A DNA stretch of 64,000 nucleotides from MTP4 sp052056915 (GTDB lineage Archaea; Halobacteriota; Methanosarcinia; Methanosarcinales; Methanosarcinaceae). The translations under genes and the position numbers were made by a program. Below, piece after piece: positions 9,417 to 17,039 of this stretch (its first letter is position 1; every line of letters begins with the position of its first letter). The stretch covers positions 2,418,001 through 2,482,000 of the forward strand of contig NZ_CP195119.1 of assembly GCF_052056915.1 (NCBI RefSeq). The letters are read 5' to 3'. The notes under the pieces were generated by a model. The model had not been told where the DNA came from, did not search any database, and worked only from the letters and a program-made list of their open reading frames with translations.

Positions 9417-9726
9417 TTCGATCCAGTGCTCTCAGTTTGTGCTGTCAGTTTAATGCTTTTGGTTTATGCTGTCAGCCTAGTGATATACTTCAGTGCTCTC
9501 AGCTTAATCAGCCTGGTGTTATCAGCTTAGTGATATTTCAGTGCTGTCAGTTAGTACTATAATACGTCCGTGTTATAAAAAAAGTAATAAAAAATAAAAA
9601 GTTTGCTGTGGGCCCTGTTAAGAGCCCTTATTTTACAGCTTTTTGTAGCTTCAAATTGCAGCTTTTTTTCAACTTCAGATTTTAGCTTCAAATTGTAGCT
9701 TTTTTGCAGCTTCGGATTGCAGGGAT
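9417..9726. repeat. Two degenerate repeat tracts between hef and glyS
   Basis: About 9425-9560 carries imperfect copies of gtgctctcagtttaatg-like units. About 9638-9722 carries copies of agcttcaaattgtagctttttt. No gene is visible. The second tract, read on the minus strand downstream of glyS, gives several short A-rich runs but no clear hairpin terminator. Confidence 0.6.
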
Positions 9727-11562
9727 TCAGAAGTTGAAGGGTTTGCCTGCGGATTCGAAGCTCCTGCCCCTGTAGATCAGTTCGTAGAGCACGTCTTCGA
9801 TGCCTTCGACCGGGGCTCTGATCTGGCGCATGGAGTCCCTGTCCCTGATGGTGACGGTTTTGTCTTCCAGGGTGGTGTAGTCAACGGTGACGGAGTAGGG
9901 AGTTCCGATTTCGTCGTTTCTCCGGTAGCGGCGCCCGATGGTTCCGGAATCGTCGTAGGCGACCAGCAGGTTCTTTTCCCTGAACTTTGCCAGGATTTCC
10001 TTTGCAGGGTCTGCGAGTTCTTTCCGGGTCAGGAGCGGGAGGACTGCCACCTGGACAGGGGCAACGGCACTGGAAAAGCGCATGACCAGACGGGTTTCTT
10101 CTTCGGTTTCGGCGTCGGCTTTGCCCTCGGTTTCGACTGCAGTTTCTGAATCTCCTTCTTTTGCTTCGCCTGCACCTTTCAACCCGGAATCGGCTTCCTT
10201 TGCAGCCACGTCCTCTTCTTCGAAGGCATGTTCCATGGTCCCGTAGAAGATCCTGTCAATCCCGTAGGAGGGTTCGATAACGTGGGGCACGACTGCCTCG
10301 CCGCTGACCTTAACGGTCTCTTCCGCAAACTCTACCATGTCGGAGCTGACGCTGACTTCTTCGCCGTCCACCGTCACTTTGATCTCTGCCTGGCTGAGTT
10401 CTGCTTCGGAGAGCTGCTTGAGGGCTTCTGAAACGGCTTTTGCCTTTCCCTTGAAGATGGGGCCAAGCTTTCCCATGTTCGGTTTTACGGTGAAGCGGGT
10501 GACCATCTTCGGCTCGTCGTATTCCACGTAGACGTAAAGCTCGGTCTTGCTGACCTTTGCATGGGCGTTCAGGTCGTAGTCGGTCCTGTCGGCGATTCCC
10601 ACAGTTTCGACCCAGCCGAAGCGGTCCATCTCGATCTCGGCGTCCCAGCAGTCGATGGCGTAGTGGGCCATCTCGTCTTTCAGGTGCTGCCTGAACCTGA
10701 GCCTTGCGGGGTCGATCCCGATCTTTGTGAGGAACTCGTTTGTAAGCGCGAGGTTGTAGCCCAGGAACTCGTGGGCAATGACGCCTTTCTCGACTGCTTC
10801 CCGGACGGTCATCCTGAACGGCTCACCCTTCTCCTGGGCTTCCTGGGAGTAGAGTGTAAGTTCTTTGTCTGCGAAGCGCTCGAAGTTTGGGTGGCTCTTG
10901 TCCCTGGGGTCCGTGAAGATCTCACACTCGGCCTGGGTGAACTCCCGAAGGCGGATTACGCCCTGCCGCGGGGCAATCTCGTTCCTGTAGGACTTTCCGA
11001 TCTGCACTGCCCCGAAGGGGAGCTTTTCCCTGTAGAAGCGGGAAAGCCTCTGGAAGTCTACGAACATCCCCTGAGCCGTTTCCGGCCTGAGGTAGCCCTG
11101 CCTTCCAGTTCCTGGCCCGATGGTGGTCTTGAACATCAGGTTAAACTCGTAGGCGTCGTTGAACTCTCCACCGCATTCGGGACAGGTGATTCCCTTTTCC
11201 TTTATGACCTGCGTAAGCTGTTCCGCATTCAGGGTCCCTGCCGCGTCCATGACGTTTTCCACCAGATGGTCTGCCCGGAAAGCCTCCCCGCACTTCTTGC
11301 ACTCGCAAAGGGGGTCCGAAAAGCCGCCCACATGCCCGGATGCTACAAAGACGTCCTCGATCCCGATGGTCGGGCACTCGATTTCCATATGCCCTTCCTG
11401 AATAACGTAAAACTCCCTCCAGATCTGCTCGATCCGCCTTTTCAGCGTGCTCCCGAGGGGTCCGTAATCGTAAAAACCACGGCTCCCGCCGTAAAGCTCA
11501 AAAGAGTTCCAGAGAAAACCGCGGCGTTTTGCCAGCTCGATAACCTGCTCGTACTTGTCCAT
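9727..11562 (-). CDS. glyS: Glycyl-tRNA synthetase (dimeric, archaeal/eukaryal type)
   Basis: 611 residues. The class II core is clear: N-terminal MDKYEQVIELAKRRGF, glycine-specific GSRGFYDYGPLG, a zinc-binding insert with CKKCGEAF and CPECGGEF (about 88-135), and motif 2 YRNEIAPRQGVIRLREFTQAE. The anticodon-binding domain is at the C-terminus. Residues about 450-495 form an acidic low-complexity insert (repeated E/A/D) inside the catalytic/insertion region, absent from most family members by memory. It ligates glycine to tRNA(Gly). Confidence 0.95.
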   Translation of the reverse strand: MDKYEQVIELAKRRGFLWNSFELYGGSRGFYDYGPLGSTLKRRIEQIWREFYVIQEGHMEIECPTIGIEDVFVASGHVGGFSDPLCECKKCGEAFRADHLVENVMDAAGTLNAEQLTQVIKEKGITCPECGGEFNDAYEFNLMFKTTIGPGTGRQGYLRPETAQGMFVDFQRLSRFYREKLPFGAVQIGKSYRNEIAPRQGVIRLREFTQAECEIFTDPRDKSHPNFERFADKELTLYSQEAQEKGEPFRMTVREAVEKGVIAHEFLGYNLALTNEFLTKIGIDPARLRFRQHLKDEMAHYAIDCWDAEIEMDRFGWVETVGIADRTDYDLNAHAKVSKTELYVYVEYDEPKMVTRFTVKPNMGKLGPIFKGKAKAVSEALKQLSEAELSQAEIKVTVDGEEVSVSSDMVEFAEETVKVSGEAVVPHVIEPSYGIDRIFYGTMEHAFEEEDVAAKEADSGLKGAGEAKEGDSETAVETEGKADAETEEETRLVMRFSSAVAPVQVAVLPLLTRKELADPAKEILAKFREKNLLVAYDDSGTIGRRYRRNDEIGTPYSVTVDYTTLEDKTVTIRDRDSMRQIRAPVEGIEDVLYELIYRGRSFESAGKPFNF

Positions 11563-11801
11563 TTTATAAATCCTCGTGATGATTGATTGGGGGGTATTAG
11601 ATGATTGTGAATTCGTGATTTGTCCGGAATATTAGAGGGATAACGGATTCATCATATTAAATTTATACTGGTCTGAGGCTGGGGAGGAGGATAAAGAGAT
11701 TTAATAAAATCTTCAGGGAAATCAAGTTGAAAGTTTTTGATAAATTCTTAATTGAGATTATTTCATAAAATTTAATATGTACAACATCGAAAAACATTCT
11801 G

Positions 11802-13553
11802 ATGAGGTTCTGGAAGTTATTTTTTTGGGCTCTTTTTTCATTTTTAGTGATTACTTCCATGTCAATGGTTAGTCTGGCAGTTGAATATAGAGAAGTCCAG
11901 GCAAGTGAAATCTTAAAGCAAATAGAGAGTGGAGAAGATGTATATCTCGTAAATTGCCGCATAATTGGAGAACTCAATTTAAGTGAAATAGAACTCGAAA
12001 CTGTTCCTAATCCAAAGTATCATGAATTATCTGGATACGGGTTCAGCGAGGAAAAGTTGGAGTATTGTGGAATAAATAAAGAGTTAAAGGTTGTTGAAAG
12101 CAATATCATAATCAGGAATTCAATTTTTGAAAATGATCTTGATTTCTCAAATGCACTATTTAAAAAATCCTTGTCTCTTGTTGATGGAAATTTCTCTTCC
12201 TCTGCTATTTTTATAAGTACAAATTTTAGCGATTCTGCCGACTTCGAGAACGCTAATTTTGGTGATTCTGCCGATCTTAATTTGGCTACTTTTGGTAATT
12301 TTGCCGGTTTTCATGGGGCTACTTTTGGCAATTCTGCCATCTTCGAGGATGCTACTTTTGGCAATTCTGCCGACTTTGAAAATGCTACTTTTGGCAATTC
12401 TGCCATCTTCGAAGATGCTACTTTTGGATATTCTTCCTATTTTAATGGTGCTACTTTTGGTGATGGTGCTGACTTCTATGATACTACTTTTGGCGATTTT
12501 GTTCATTTTAATGGTGCTACTTTTGGTGATTCTGCTGATTTTTTTTGGACTACTTTTGGTGATTCTACCCACTTCGAGGATGCTACTTTTGGCGATTCTA
12601 CCTACTTCGGGTGGGCTACTTTTGGCGATTCTACCTACTTCGAGGATGCTACCTTTGGCGATTCTACCTCCTTTTATATGGCCACTTTTGGCAATTTTGT
12701 TGATTTTGCAGATGCTACTTTTGGAGGTTCTGCCAATTTTTGTGGGGCTACTTTTGGCGATTCTACCTACTTTGCAGATGCTACTTTTGGAGGTCCTGTC
12801 AATTTTCATGAGGCTACTTTTGGCGATTCTGCTTTCTTCTGGTTTGCAAATTTCAGTAATACTTCCAGCTTCGAAGAGGTAAATTTTGCTGATACTGTCG
12901 ACTTTTCAGATGCTGAATTTAAAAGCGTTTCACTAAATGATATTGATTTCAAAGAAATGAAAGTCAGTTGGGATTCTCTTGAAAATTCACTTGTTTTTGA
13001 TGGTCCAACATATGTAAAAGTAATAAGGAATTTCAGGAATCTTGAACAATTTGATGATACTGATAATGCTTACTATCAATACAGAGTCGAAAAAAGAATA
13101 CATGGAGATATGTCTTTTCAATCAAAAATATTTGATGTATTTATGCAATATAGTTGTGGATACGGGGTAAGACCATATCGTGCTTTTGGTTTAGGTGGTT
13201 TAATCGTTCTACTATTCTCTTTTTTTTATCGAGGTTGGCCTACTATTTCTTTTAGTGGTGAAGAAAAAATAGATTGTATTTGCAGATTACTTCCCGAAAG
13301 TCTCCGAAGATTTATTCCCACGATTGATTGGCTGAATCCAGGTATTTCTCGATTAGAGACAAACAATCATACTCAAAAAGTATCCTTCTGGGATGCCTTT
13401 TATTTCAGCATGGTCACCTTTGCTACAATTGGGTATGGAGATTGGTATCCAAAAGACAAGTTCAGAAAATGGGTTATGATTGAAGGATTTTTGGGCTGGT
13501 TGACTCTCGGTTTGTTTTTGGTAACTTTAACTAATGTAATGATCAGGCCATAA
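11802..13553 (+). CDS. Pentapeptide-repeat protein fused to a two-helix ion channel
   Basis: 583 residues. An N-terminal hydrophobic segment (LFFWALFSFLVITSMSM) looks like a signal or anchor. Residues about 100-370 are some 25 near-perfect decapeptides of the type ATFGDSADFx, i.e. paired pentapeptide repeats expected to form a right-handed quadrilateral beta-helix. The C-terminal part has a membrane helix (GLGGLIVLLFSFFYRG), a pore loop with the K+ selectivity filter TIGYGD (542-547), and a final helix (LGWLTLGLFLVTLTNVMI). The fold is therefore a 2TM potassium channel with a large repeat domain, probably extracytoplasmic if the signal is cleaved. Base composition is much more AT-rich than neighbouring genes, which suggests transfer or recent repeat expansion. 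No clear ribosome-binding site precedes the ATG. Confidence 0.85.
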   Translation: MRFWKLFFWALFSFLVITSMSMVSLAVEYREVQASEILKQIESGEDVYLVNCRIIGELNLSEIELETVPNPKYHELSGYGFSEEKLEYCGINKELKVVESNIIIRNSIFENDLDFSNALFKKSLSLVDGNFSSSAIFISTNFSDSADFENANFGDSADLNLATFGNFAGFHGATFGNSAIFEDATFGNSADFENATFGNSAIFEDATFGYSSYFNGATFGDGADFYDTTFGDFVHFNGATFGDSADFFWTTFGDSTHFEDATFGDSTYFGWATFGDSTYFEDATFGDSTSFYMATFGNFVDFADATFGGSANFCGATFGDSTYFADATFGGPVNFHEATFGDSAFFWFANFSNTSSFEEVNFADTVDFSDAEFKSVSLNDIDFKEMKVSWDSLENSLVFDGPTYVKVIRNFRNLEQFDDTDNAYYQYRVEKRIHGDMSFQSKIFDVFMQYSCGYGVRPYRAFGLGGLIVLLFSFFYRGWPTISFSGEEKIDCICRLLPESLRRFIPTIDWLNPGISRLETNNHTQKVSFWDAFYFSMVTFATIGYGDWYPKDKFRKWVMIEGFLGWLTLGLFLVTLTNVMIRP

Positions 13554-13603
13554 TTTCAGGAAGTTTAGATAATTTTAAGCGAATAGACATCAAAGAATGA
13601 ACA

Positions 13604-14017
13604 ATGCAAAACCTGAACCTCAAACTCGAGCTCACAACAAAATCCCTAACCTCCCTCAACGAAATCCTCTCCGAACCCTACTCCCCAATCATCCGGGACG
13701 CCACTCTGCTCAGATTCAACCGCAGCGTCGAAATCTTCGTCAGGCTCCTGAAAGATTACCTCTGCGTCCATGAAGGATTAGTATGCGATCTACCCAAGCC
13801 CTGCATGAGGATGGCGTTCAAGGTCGGGCTTATGGATGAAGAAGAAACGGTGCGGGCACTTGAGATGATCGATCTGAGGGAAGAGATTGAGAATATTACT
13901 GAGCATGCTAACTTTGAGGACGTTGCGGAAGAGATCTATCACCATGTAGGGGATTACTGGGTGCTTATGGATAGGGTTTGCAGGCGGGTTGTTGAAGCGA
14001 TCGAGGCAGAGGGTTGA
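13604..14017 (+). CDS. HI0074-type nucleotidyltransferase substrate-binding (HEPN-like) protein, orphan
   Basis: 137 residues, all-helical, with the HI0074/KNTase-C pattern: LLRFNRSVEIFVRLLKDYL, then PKPCMRMAFKVGLMDEEETVRALEMI and AEEIYHHVGDYWVLMDRV. These proteins normally pair with a minimal nucleotidyltransferase. None is adjacent; the next nucleotidyltransferase is 0.9 kb away and has its own HepT partner. The usual LTSHTYD-like region reads IENITEHANFED, so the catalytic/antitoxin motif may be degenerate. It is likely a remnant of a second toxin-antitoxin-like pair. GC content is higher than the AT-rich channel gene just upstream. Confidence 0.7.
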   Translation: MQNLNLKLELTTKSLTSLNEILSEPYSPIIRDATLLRFNRSVEIFVRLLKDYLCVHEGLVCDLPKPCMRMAFKVGLMDEEETVRALEMIDLREEIENITEHANFEDVAEEIYHHVGDYWVLMDRVCRRVVEAIEAEG

Positions 14018-14040
14018 AAGTTCCTTTTTTGGGCGCGTTT

Positions 14041-14203
14041 TTTGAACGTTGTGTCGGGTTGGTTCTGGCGTCCCCCGGCGAAATATAATAATAGAGTTGT
14101 AAAAATCGGGCAAATTGTTGACACACGGAGCCTTTTTTGAATCTGGTCTTCAGGTACCGGCGTTCTCACCGGTCAGCTTGCTGACCGGCTTTTCCCATAA
14201 ATA
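14041..14203. repeat. Long dispersed repeat A, copy 1
   Basis: About 165 bp sharing most positions with 14432-14604. It starts gaacgttgtgtcgggttgg and contains cgtcccccggcgaaatataa. It ends in an inverted repeat (ccggtcagc / gctgaccgg) followed by cttttccc. The minus-strand hairpin has no protein-like reading frame of its own. Confidence 0.85.
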
Positions 14204-14244
14204 TATTTTGAAGACTAAAATGTATAAATTTTAGAATATGTGCG

Positions 14245-14385
14245 CTTGTTTTCGATTGCTAATGGCATCATTGTGTTCTTTTCTTTTTCATTTCAGGGGT
14301 TTTCTTGCTCGAGCCGCGCCGGGGCGCGGGGAAAGACAGACGGAAGATGGCTATTAATGTTGCTCCGTTTTTTGAGTCATTGAGT
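14245..14385. repeat. Long dispersed repeat B, copy 1
   Basis: Contains a perfect GC-rich hairpin ccgcgcc/ggcgcgg (14314-14329) followed by ggaaagacagacggaagatgg. Related to 14688-14828 and 15541-15660. Surrounding sequence is T-rich. Confidence 0.85.
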
Positions 14386-14431
14386 TTGAAACTCTCTCTG
14401 CCCTGGAATCTCATACTTCAAGCGCTCATAC

Positions 14432-14604
14432 TTTGAACGTTGCGTCGGGTTGGTTCTGGCGTCCCCCGGCGAAATATAATAACAGAGTTGTAAAAAACGG
14501 GCAAATTGTCCCTGCTTGGTTATCCCCGGAAACCTTTTTTGGATCTGCTTCATAGGTACCGGCACTCTCACCGGTCAGCTTGCTGATCGGCTTTTCCCAT
14601 AAAT
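14432..14604. repeat. Long dispersed repeat A, copy 2
   Basis: Second copy of the element at 14041-14203 in the same orientation. One terminal stem base is changed (gctgatcgg instead of gctgaccgg), which weakens the hairpin. Confidence 0.85.
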
Positions 14605-14687
14605 TGTATTTTAATGAACAAGAAATGAATCCGGCTGTGGGGCGAAATGTTCAGAAAAAAATGCAAGGGACGATTTTGGAATAGCTT

Positions 14688-14828
14688 CCCCTGTTTTTGA
14701 TTCCTGATGACGTAATTGAGCTTTTTCTTTTGTATTTCAGAGTTTTTCCTGCTCTGGCCGCGCCAGGGCGCGGGGGAAGGCAGACGGGAGACGGCTATTA
14801 ACGTTTCCCCGTCTTTTTGATTCCTGAG
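14688..14828. repeat. Long dispersed repeat B, copy 2
   Basis: Second copy of repeat B, with hairpin ccgcgcc-a-gggcgcgg-like core and gaaggcagacgggagacgg. It lies immediately upstream of the mntA promoter, and its end abuts the promoter-containing segment at 14850. Confidence 0.85.
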
Positions 14829-14849
14829 CCGAATGTTCTCTTTTTCCGG

Positions 14850-14882
14850 TTTTTCGAGACAAATATTTAAAAGATTGATGCC
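14850..14882 (+). promoter_or_regulatory. Promoter segment of mntA-hepT (copy 1 of a duplicated segment)
   Basis: cgagacaaatatttaaaag holds a TATA-like aaatatttaa about 25-30 bp before the mntA ATG. The same 33-bp segment recurs at 15680-15712 after hepT with three differences. Confidence 0.55.
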
Positions 14883-14893
14883 GAGTACTAATT

Positions 14894-15178
14894 ATGGATG
14901 CTATCTCGACTTTGAAAGAGCATGAGAAACTTATCCGGCAGAAATTCGGGGTAAAAAGGATCGGGATATTCGGCTCTTTTGCGAGGGGGGAGGAAAGGGA
15001 AGATAGCGATCTTGACGTACTCGTTGAGTTTGAAGAGGGTCAGAAAACATTCGATAATTACATGGACCTGAAGTTTTACCTGGAAGACTTATTTGGCAGG
15101 GAAGTTGACCTCGTTACTGAAAAAGCACTCAAGCGGCAACTTAAGGATATCATCATGAAGGAAGTTGTGTATGCCTGA
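14894..15178 (+). CDS. mntA: MntA-type minimal nucleotidyltransferase antitoxin
   Basis: 94 residues. It carries the minimal nucleotidyltransferase signature GSFARGEEREDSDLD (27-41), i.e. GS-X10-DxD with metal-binding D39 and D41. In characterised pairs, MntA transfers AMP to a tyrosine of the HEPN toxin HepT and so silences it. The stop overlaps the hepT start by 8 bp, the classic arrangement of this type VII toxin-antitoxin. The ATG at 14894 lies just downstream of a TATA-like box, giving a very short leader. Confidence 0.9.
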   Translation: MDAISTLKEHEKLIRQKFGVKRIGIFGSFARGEEREDSDLDVLVEFEEGQKTFDNYMDLKFYLEDLFGREVDLVTEKALKRQLKDIIMKEVVYA

Positions 15179-15527
15179 GAAAAGTCCTGTTCTTTATTTG
15201 GAGGACATTCTTGACTCGATTGAAAAAATTCAAAAATACCTGGGCGATTCTTCCTTTGACGAGTTCTTGGAAAATGAAATGCTAATAGATGCTGTAATCC
15301 GGAATCTTGAGGTAATAGGAGAAGCTGCCGGACATATTGCCCCTGAAATCCGTGTTAAATATCCGGAAATAGAATGGAAAAAGATTGTGGGTTTGAGAAA
15401 TATCCTGATCCATGATTACTCTGGAATTGACCTTGATATCGTCTGGGATATCATAAATTACAGGCTTAATCTCCTGGAAACAAATGTAAGGCAAGTTCTC
15501 AAGGAAGAGAAAAGCTATGAAGGTTGA
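15171..15527 (+). CDS. hepT: HepT-type HEPN ribonuclease toxin
   Basis: 118 residues from the ATG at 15171 (a TTG six bases earlier is possible). The all-helical DUF86/HepT family is recognised by AVIRNLEVIGEAAGHI and by the active-site motif R76-X4-H81-X-Y83 in GLRNILIHDY. Arg and His form the RNase centre and Tyr83 is the AMPylation target of MntA. All key residues are intact, so the toxin should be functional. It overlaps mntA and is followed by another copy of repeat B and of the promoter segment. Confidence 0.9.
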   Translation: MPEKSPVLYLEDILDSIEKIQKYLGDSSFDEFLENEMLIDAVIRNLEVIGEAAGHIAPEIRVKYPEIEWKKIVGLRNILIHDYSGIDLDIVWDIINYRLNLLETNVRQVLKEEKSYEG

Positions 15528-15540
15528 GGCTTCTTCTCAA

Positions 15541-15660
15541 CTCGCCGTTTTGTTCTTTTCTTTTGAATTTCAGGTTTTTTCCGGCTCGGGCCGCGCCGAG
15601 GCGCGGGGAAAGACAGACGTGAGACGGCTATTTAACGCCGCTCCGGTTATGTTCTTTCAA
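15541..15660. repeat. Long dispersed repeat B, copy 3
   Basis: Third copy: ccgcgcc-ga-ggcgcgg hairpin and ggaaagacagacgtgagacgg, starting 13 bp after the hepT stop. A decayed fourth copy (ggaatttcaggtttttttt, then ggaaagaaggacgtct) is visible at about 15864-15935. Confidence 0.85.
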
Positions 15661-15679
15661 ATTCACAGGCTTTTCCCCG

Positions 15680-15712
15680 GTTTTCGAGACAAATATTTGA
15701 AAGATTGAAACC
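15680..15712. repeat. Second copy of the mntA promoter segment
   Basis: cgagacaaatatttgaaag plus flanks repeats the mntA promoter segment (14850-14882) but is followed by no recognisable gene. Together with repeat B it forms an approximately 170-bp direct repeat bracketing mntA-hepT. Confidence 0.8.
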
Positions 15713-16417
15713 GGTTATTGGCTTTTTACTTTGAGAATCCGGATAATCCTTTAATATTTAAACAGTTTTTCAGGATACGGAGCGGGCAGGTAAAAAATAA
15801 ATACAGCATGATAAAAGGCAAGTGTTTTGTTTATTTTTGACTCTTAAAGCCTCTTTTTATCTCTTTTTTCCCGGAATTTCAGGTTTTTTTTCGGCTCAGA
15901 GCAAGGTTACTGGAAAGAAGGACGTCTTCTATTCAAGGCTTCTATTGTCCCTGTTTTTTTGTTCACATCTTCTTCCTAAACCCTATGCCCCGCCATTCTT
16001 TGCTTTTCATATTCGGCTTTTGCTTCCTTTTTTGATGGTTTCATGTGGATTTGAGGGTTCGTGTATAGTTGATTTACTCATTTATAATTTTTTATATTAA
16101 CCCAAAATTTATTAATACGATCGATCTGTAAAGCTAGATTGCACGGGGGTGAGAAAAGGATGTTTTCGTTTGAAGATGCCTTTTCAGGGCATTATTGATA
16201 ATAGGATACTTTATGAGTATTCGTTAAATGGGTATGCGAATACTTTGTGGGTGTACTTTATCACTCACATTTCGAATTCTAGTGTTTTTGTACAAATTAA
16301 AGGTGCAAATATGCCATTCTGTTGAGGGCCTATTAATCAAATGGCCAAGCTATAGAAATTAATATCTCATGTTGGCAGAAAGTCGAAATGTGAGTTTATC
16401 AGTGGGGTATGATTTAA

Positions 16418-16591
16418 ATGTTTGAAAGAGGTTTAAGAGAAATTGTAAAACTTATCGTTGAAGAAAGAGAATTAAGTATGGAACTGGTTGTGGAATCGCT
16501 CCACAGCCTGGAATTTCTGGCAATAAAGGTGATAATGATTTCTTTGAGTCTGTATCACCTTTATGAGTATGCGGTTAAGACAATTTTTTAA
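16418..16591 (+). CDS. Small hypothetical protein, 57 residues
   Basis: An open frame from the ATG at 16418 encodes a charged amphipathic N-terminal helix (RGLREIVKLIVEERELS) and a hydrophobic C-terminal half (LEFLAIKVIMISLSLYHLY). Such a pattern is compatible with a small membrane-associated protein. A gtggggtatg stretch may act as a weak ribosome-binding site. Codon choice is AT-rich like the surrounding region. I recognise no family. The rest of 15528-17039 holds the repeats described above and hairpins at 16726-16762 (ttcaaggct/agccttgaa) and 16817-16832. Confidence 0.4.
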   Translation: MFERGLREIVKLIVEERELSMELVVESLHSLEFLAIKVIMISLSLYHLYEYAVKTIF

Positions 16592-16725
16592 GCCGCAATT
16601 AAGTTGAATTCAAAGCATTCCCTCAATTTCCCCTTTTATGTTTTTGTGGGGATTATTTGTTCGCTTTACAGGCGCTTTTTAAGGAATGCTTCAGGGATGA
16701 TTTGAAAATTTATTGTAAAAAAGAG

Positions 16726-16762
16726 TTCAAGGCTCAGCAAACGCTAAAGAAACAGCCTTGAA
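16726..16762 (+). terminator. 9-bp hairpin downstream of the 57-residue frame
   Basis: ttcaaggct (16726-16734) and agccttgaa (16754-16762) pair perfectly around a 19-base loop, followed by a T-rich tract. A weaker hairpin, tccca/tggga plus tgcttttt, lies at 16817-16839. Confidence 0.4.
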
Positions 16763-17039
16763 ATTTCATATTTCTCTTTAATTTTTTATTCTTCTGTGTC
16801 GGAGCTTAAGGTTTGTTCCCACCCCTATGGGATGCTTTTTAATCAACTAAACATAAGGCTCTCTATATATTGTTTTCATTTTTATAAAATTCTTCAAAAA
16901 AAATCAAAACCCTCTCCTCTTATTCTCTTTTTTGTTTACTGTTGCCTTTTTACAGTTAGAGTGAAAGGTTAAGGGGAAAAATAAAAAATGAACGTTTTTG
17001 GAAAAAAGAGTTTTTATGCTTCAGCAGTCCGTTGGGAGT

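Noticed and set aside
12156..12882. Long open frames on both strands over the pentapeptide repeats
   Set aside because: They are by-products of the 30-bp repeat unit of the channel gene and have repetitive Lys/Ser or Leu/Ile composition with no start site.
13790..14571. Minus-strand frames in repeat A (for example starting MRTPVPEDQIQKR or MRVPVPMKQIQKR)
   Set aside because: They start in the same repeat but shift frame relative to one another downstream, so the two copies do not conserve a protein.
15822..16100. 92-residue Phe/Leu-rich frame
   Set aside because: T-rich composition and overlap with the decayed repeat B; no ribosome-binding site.
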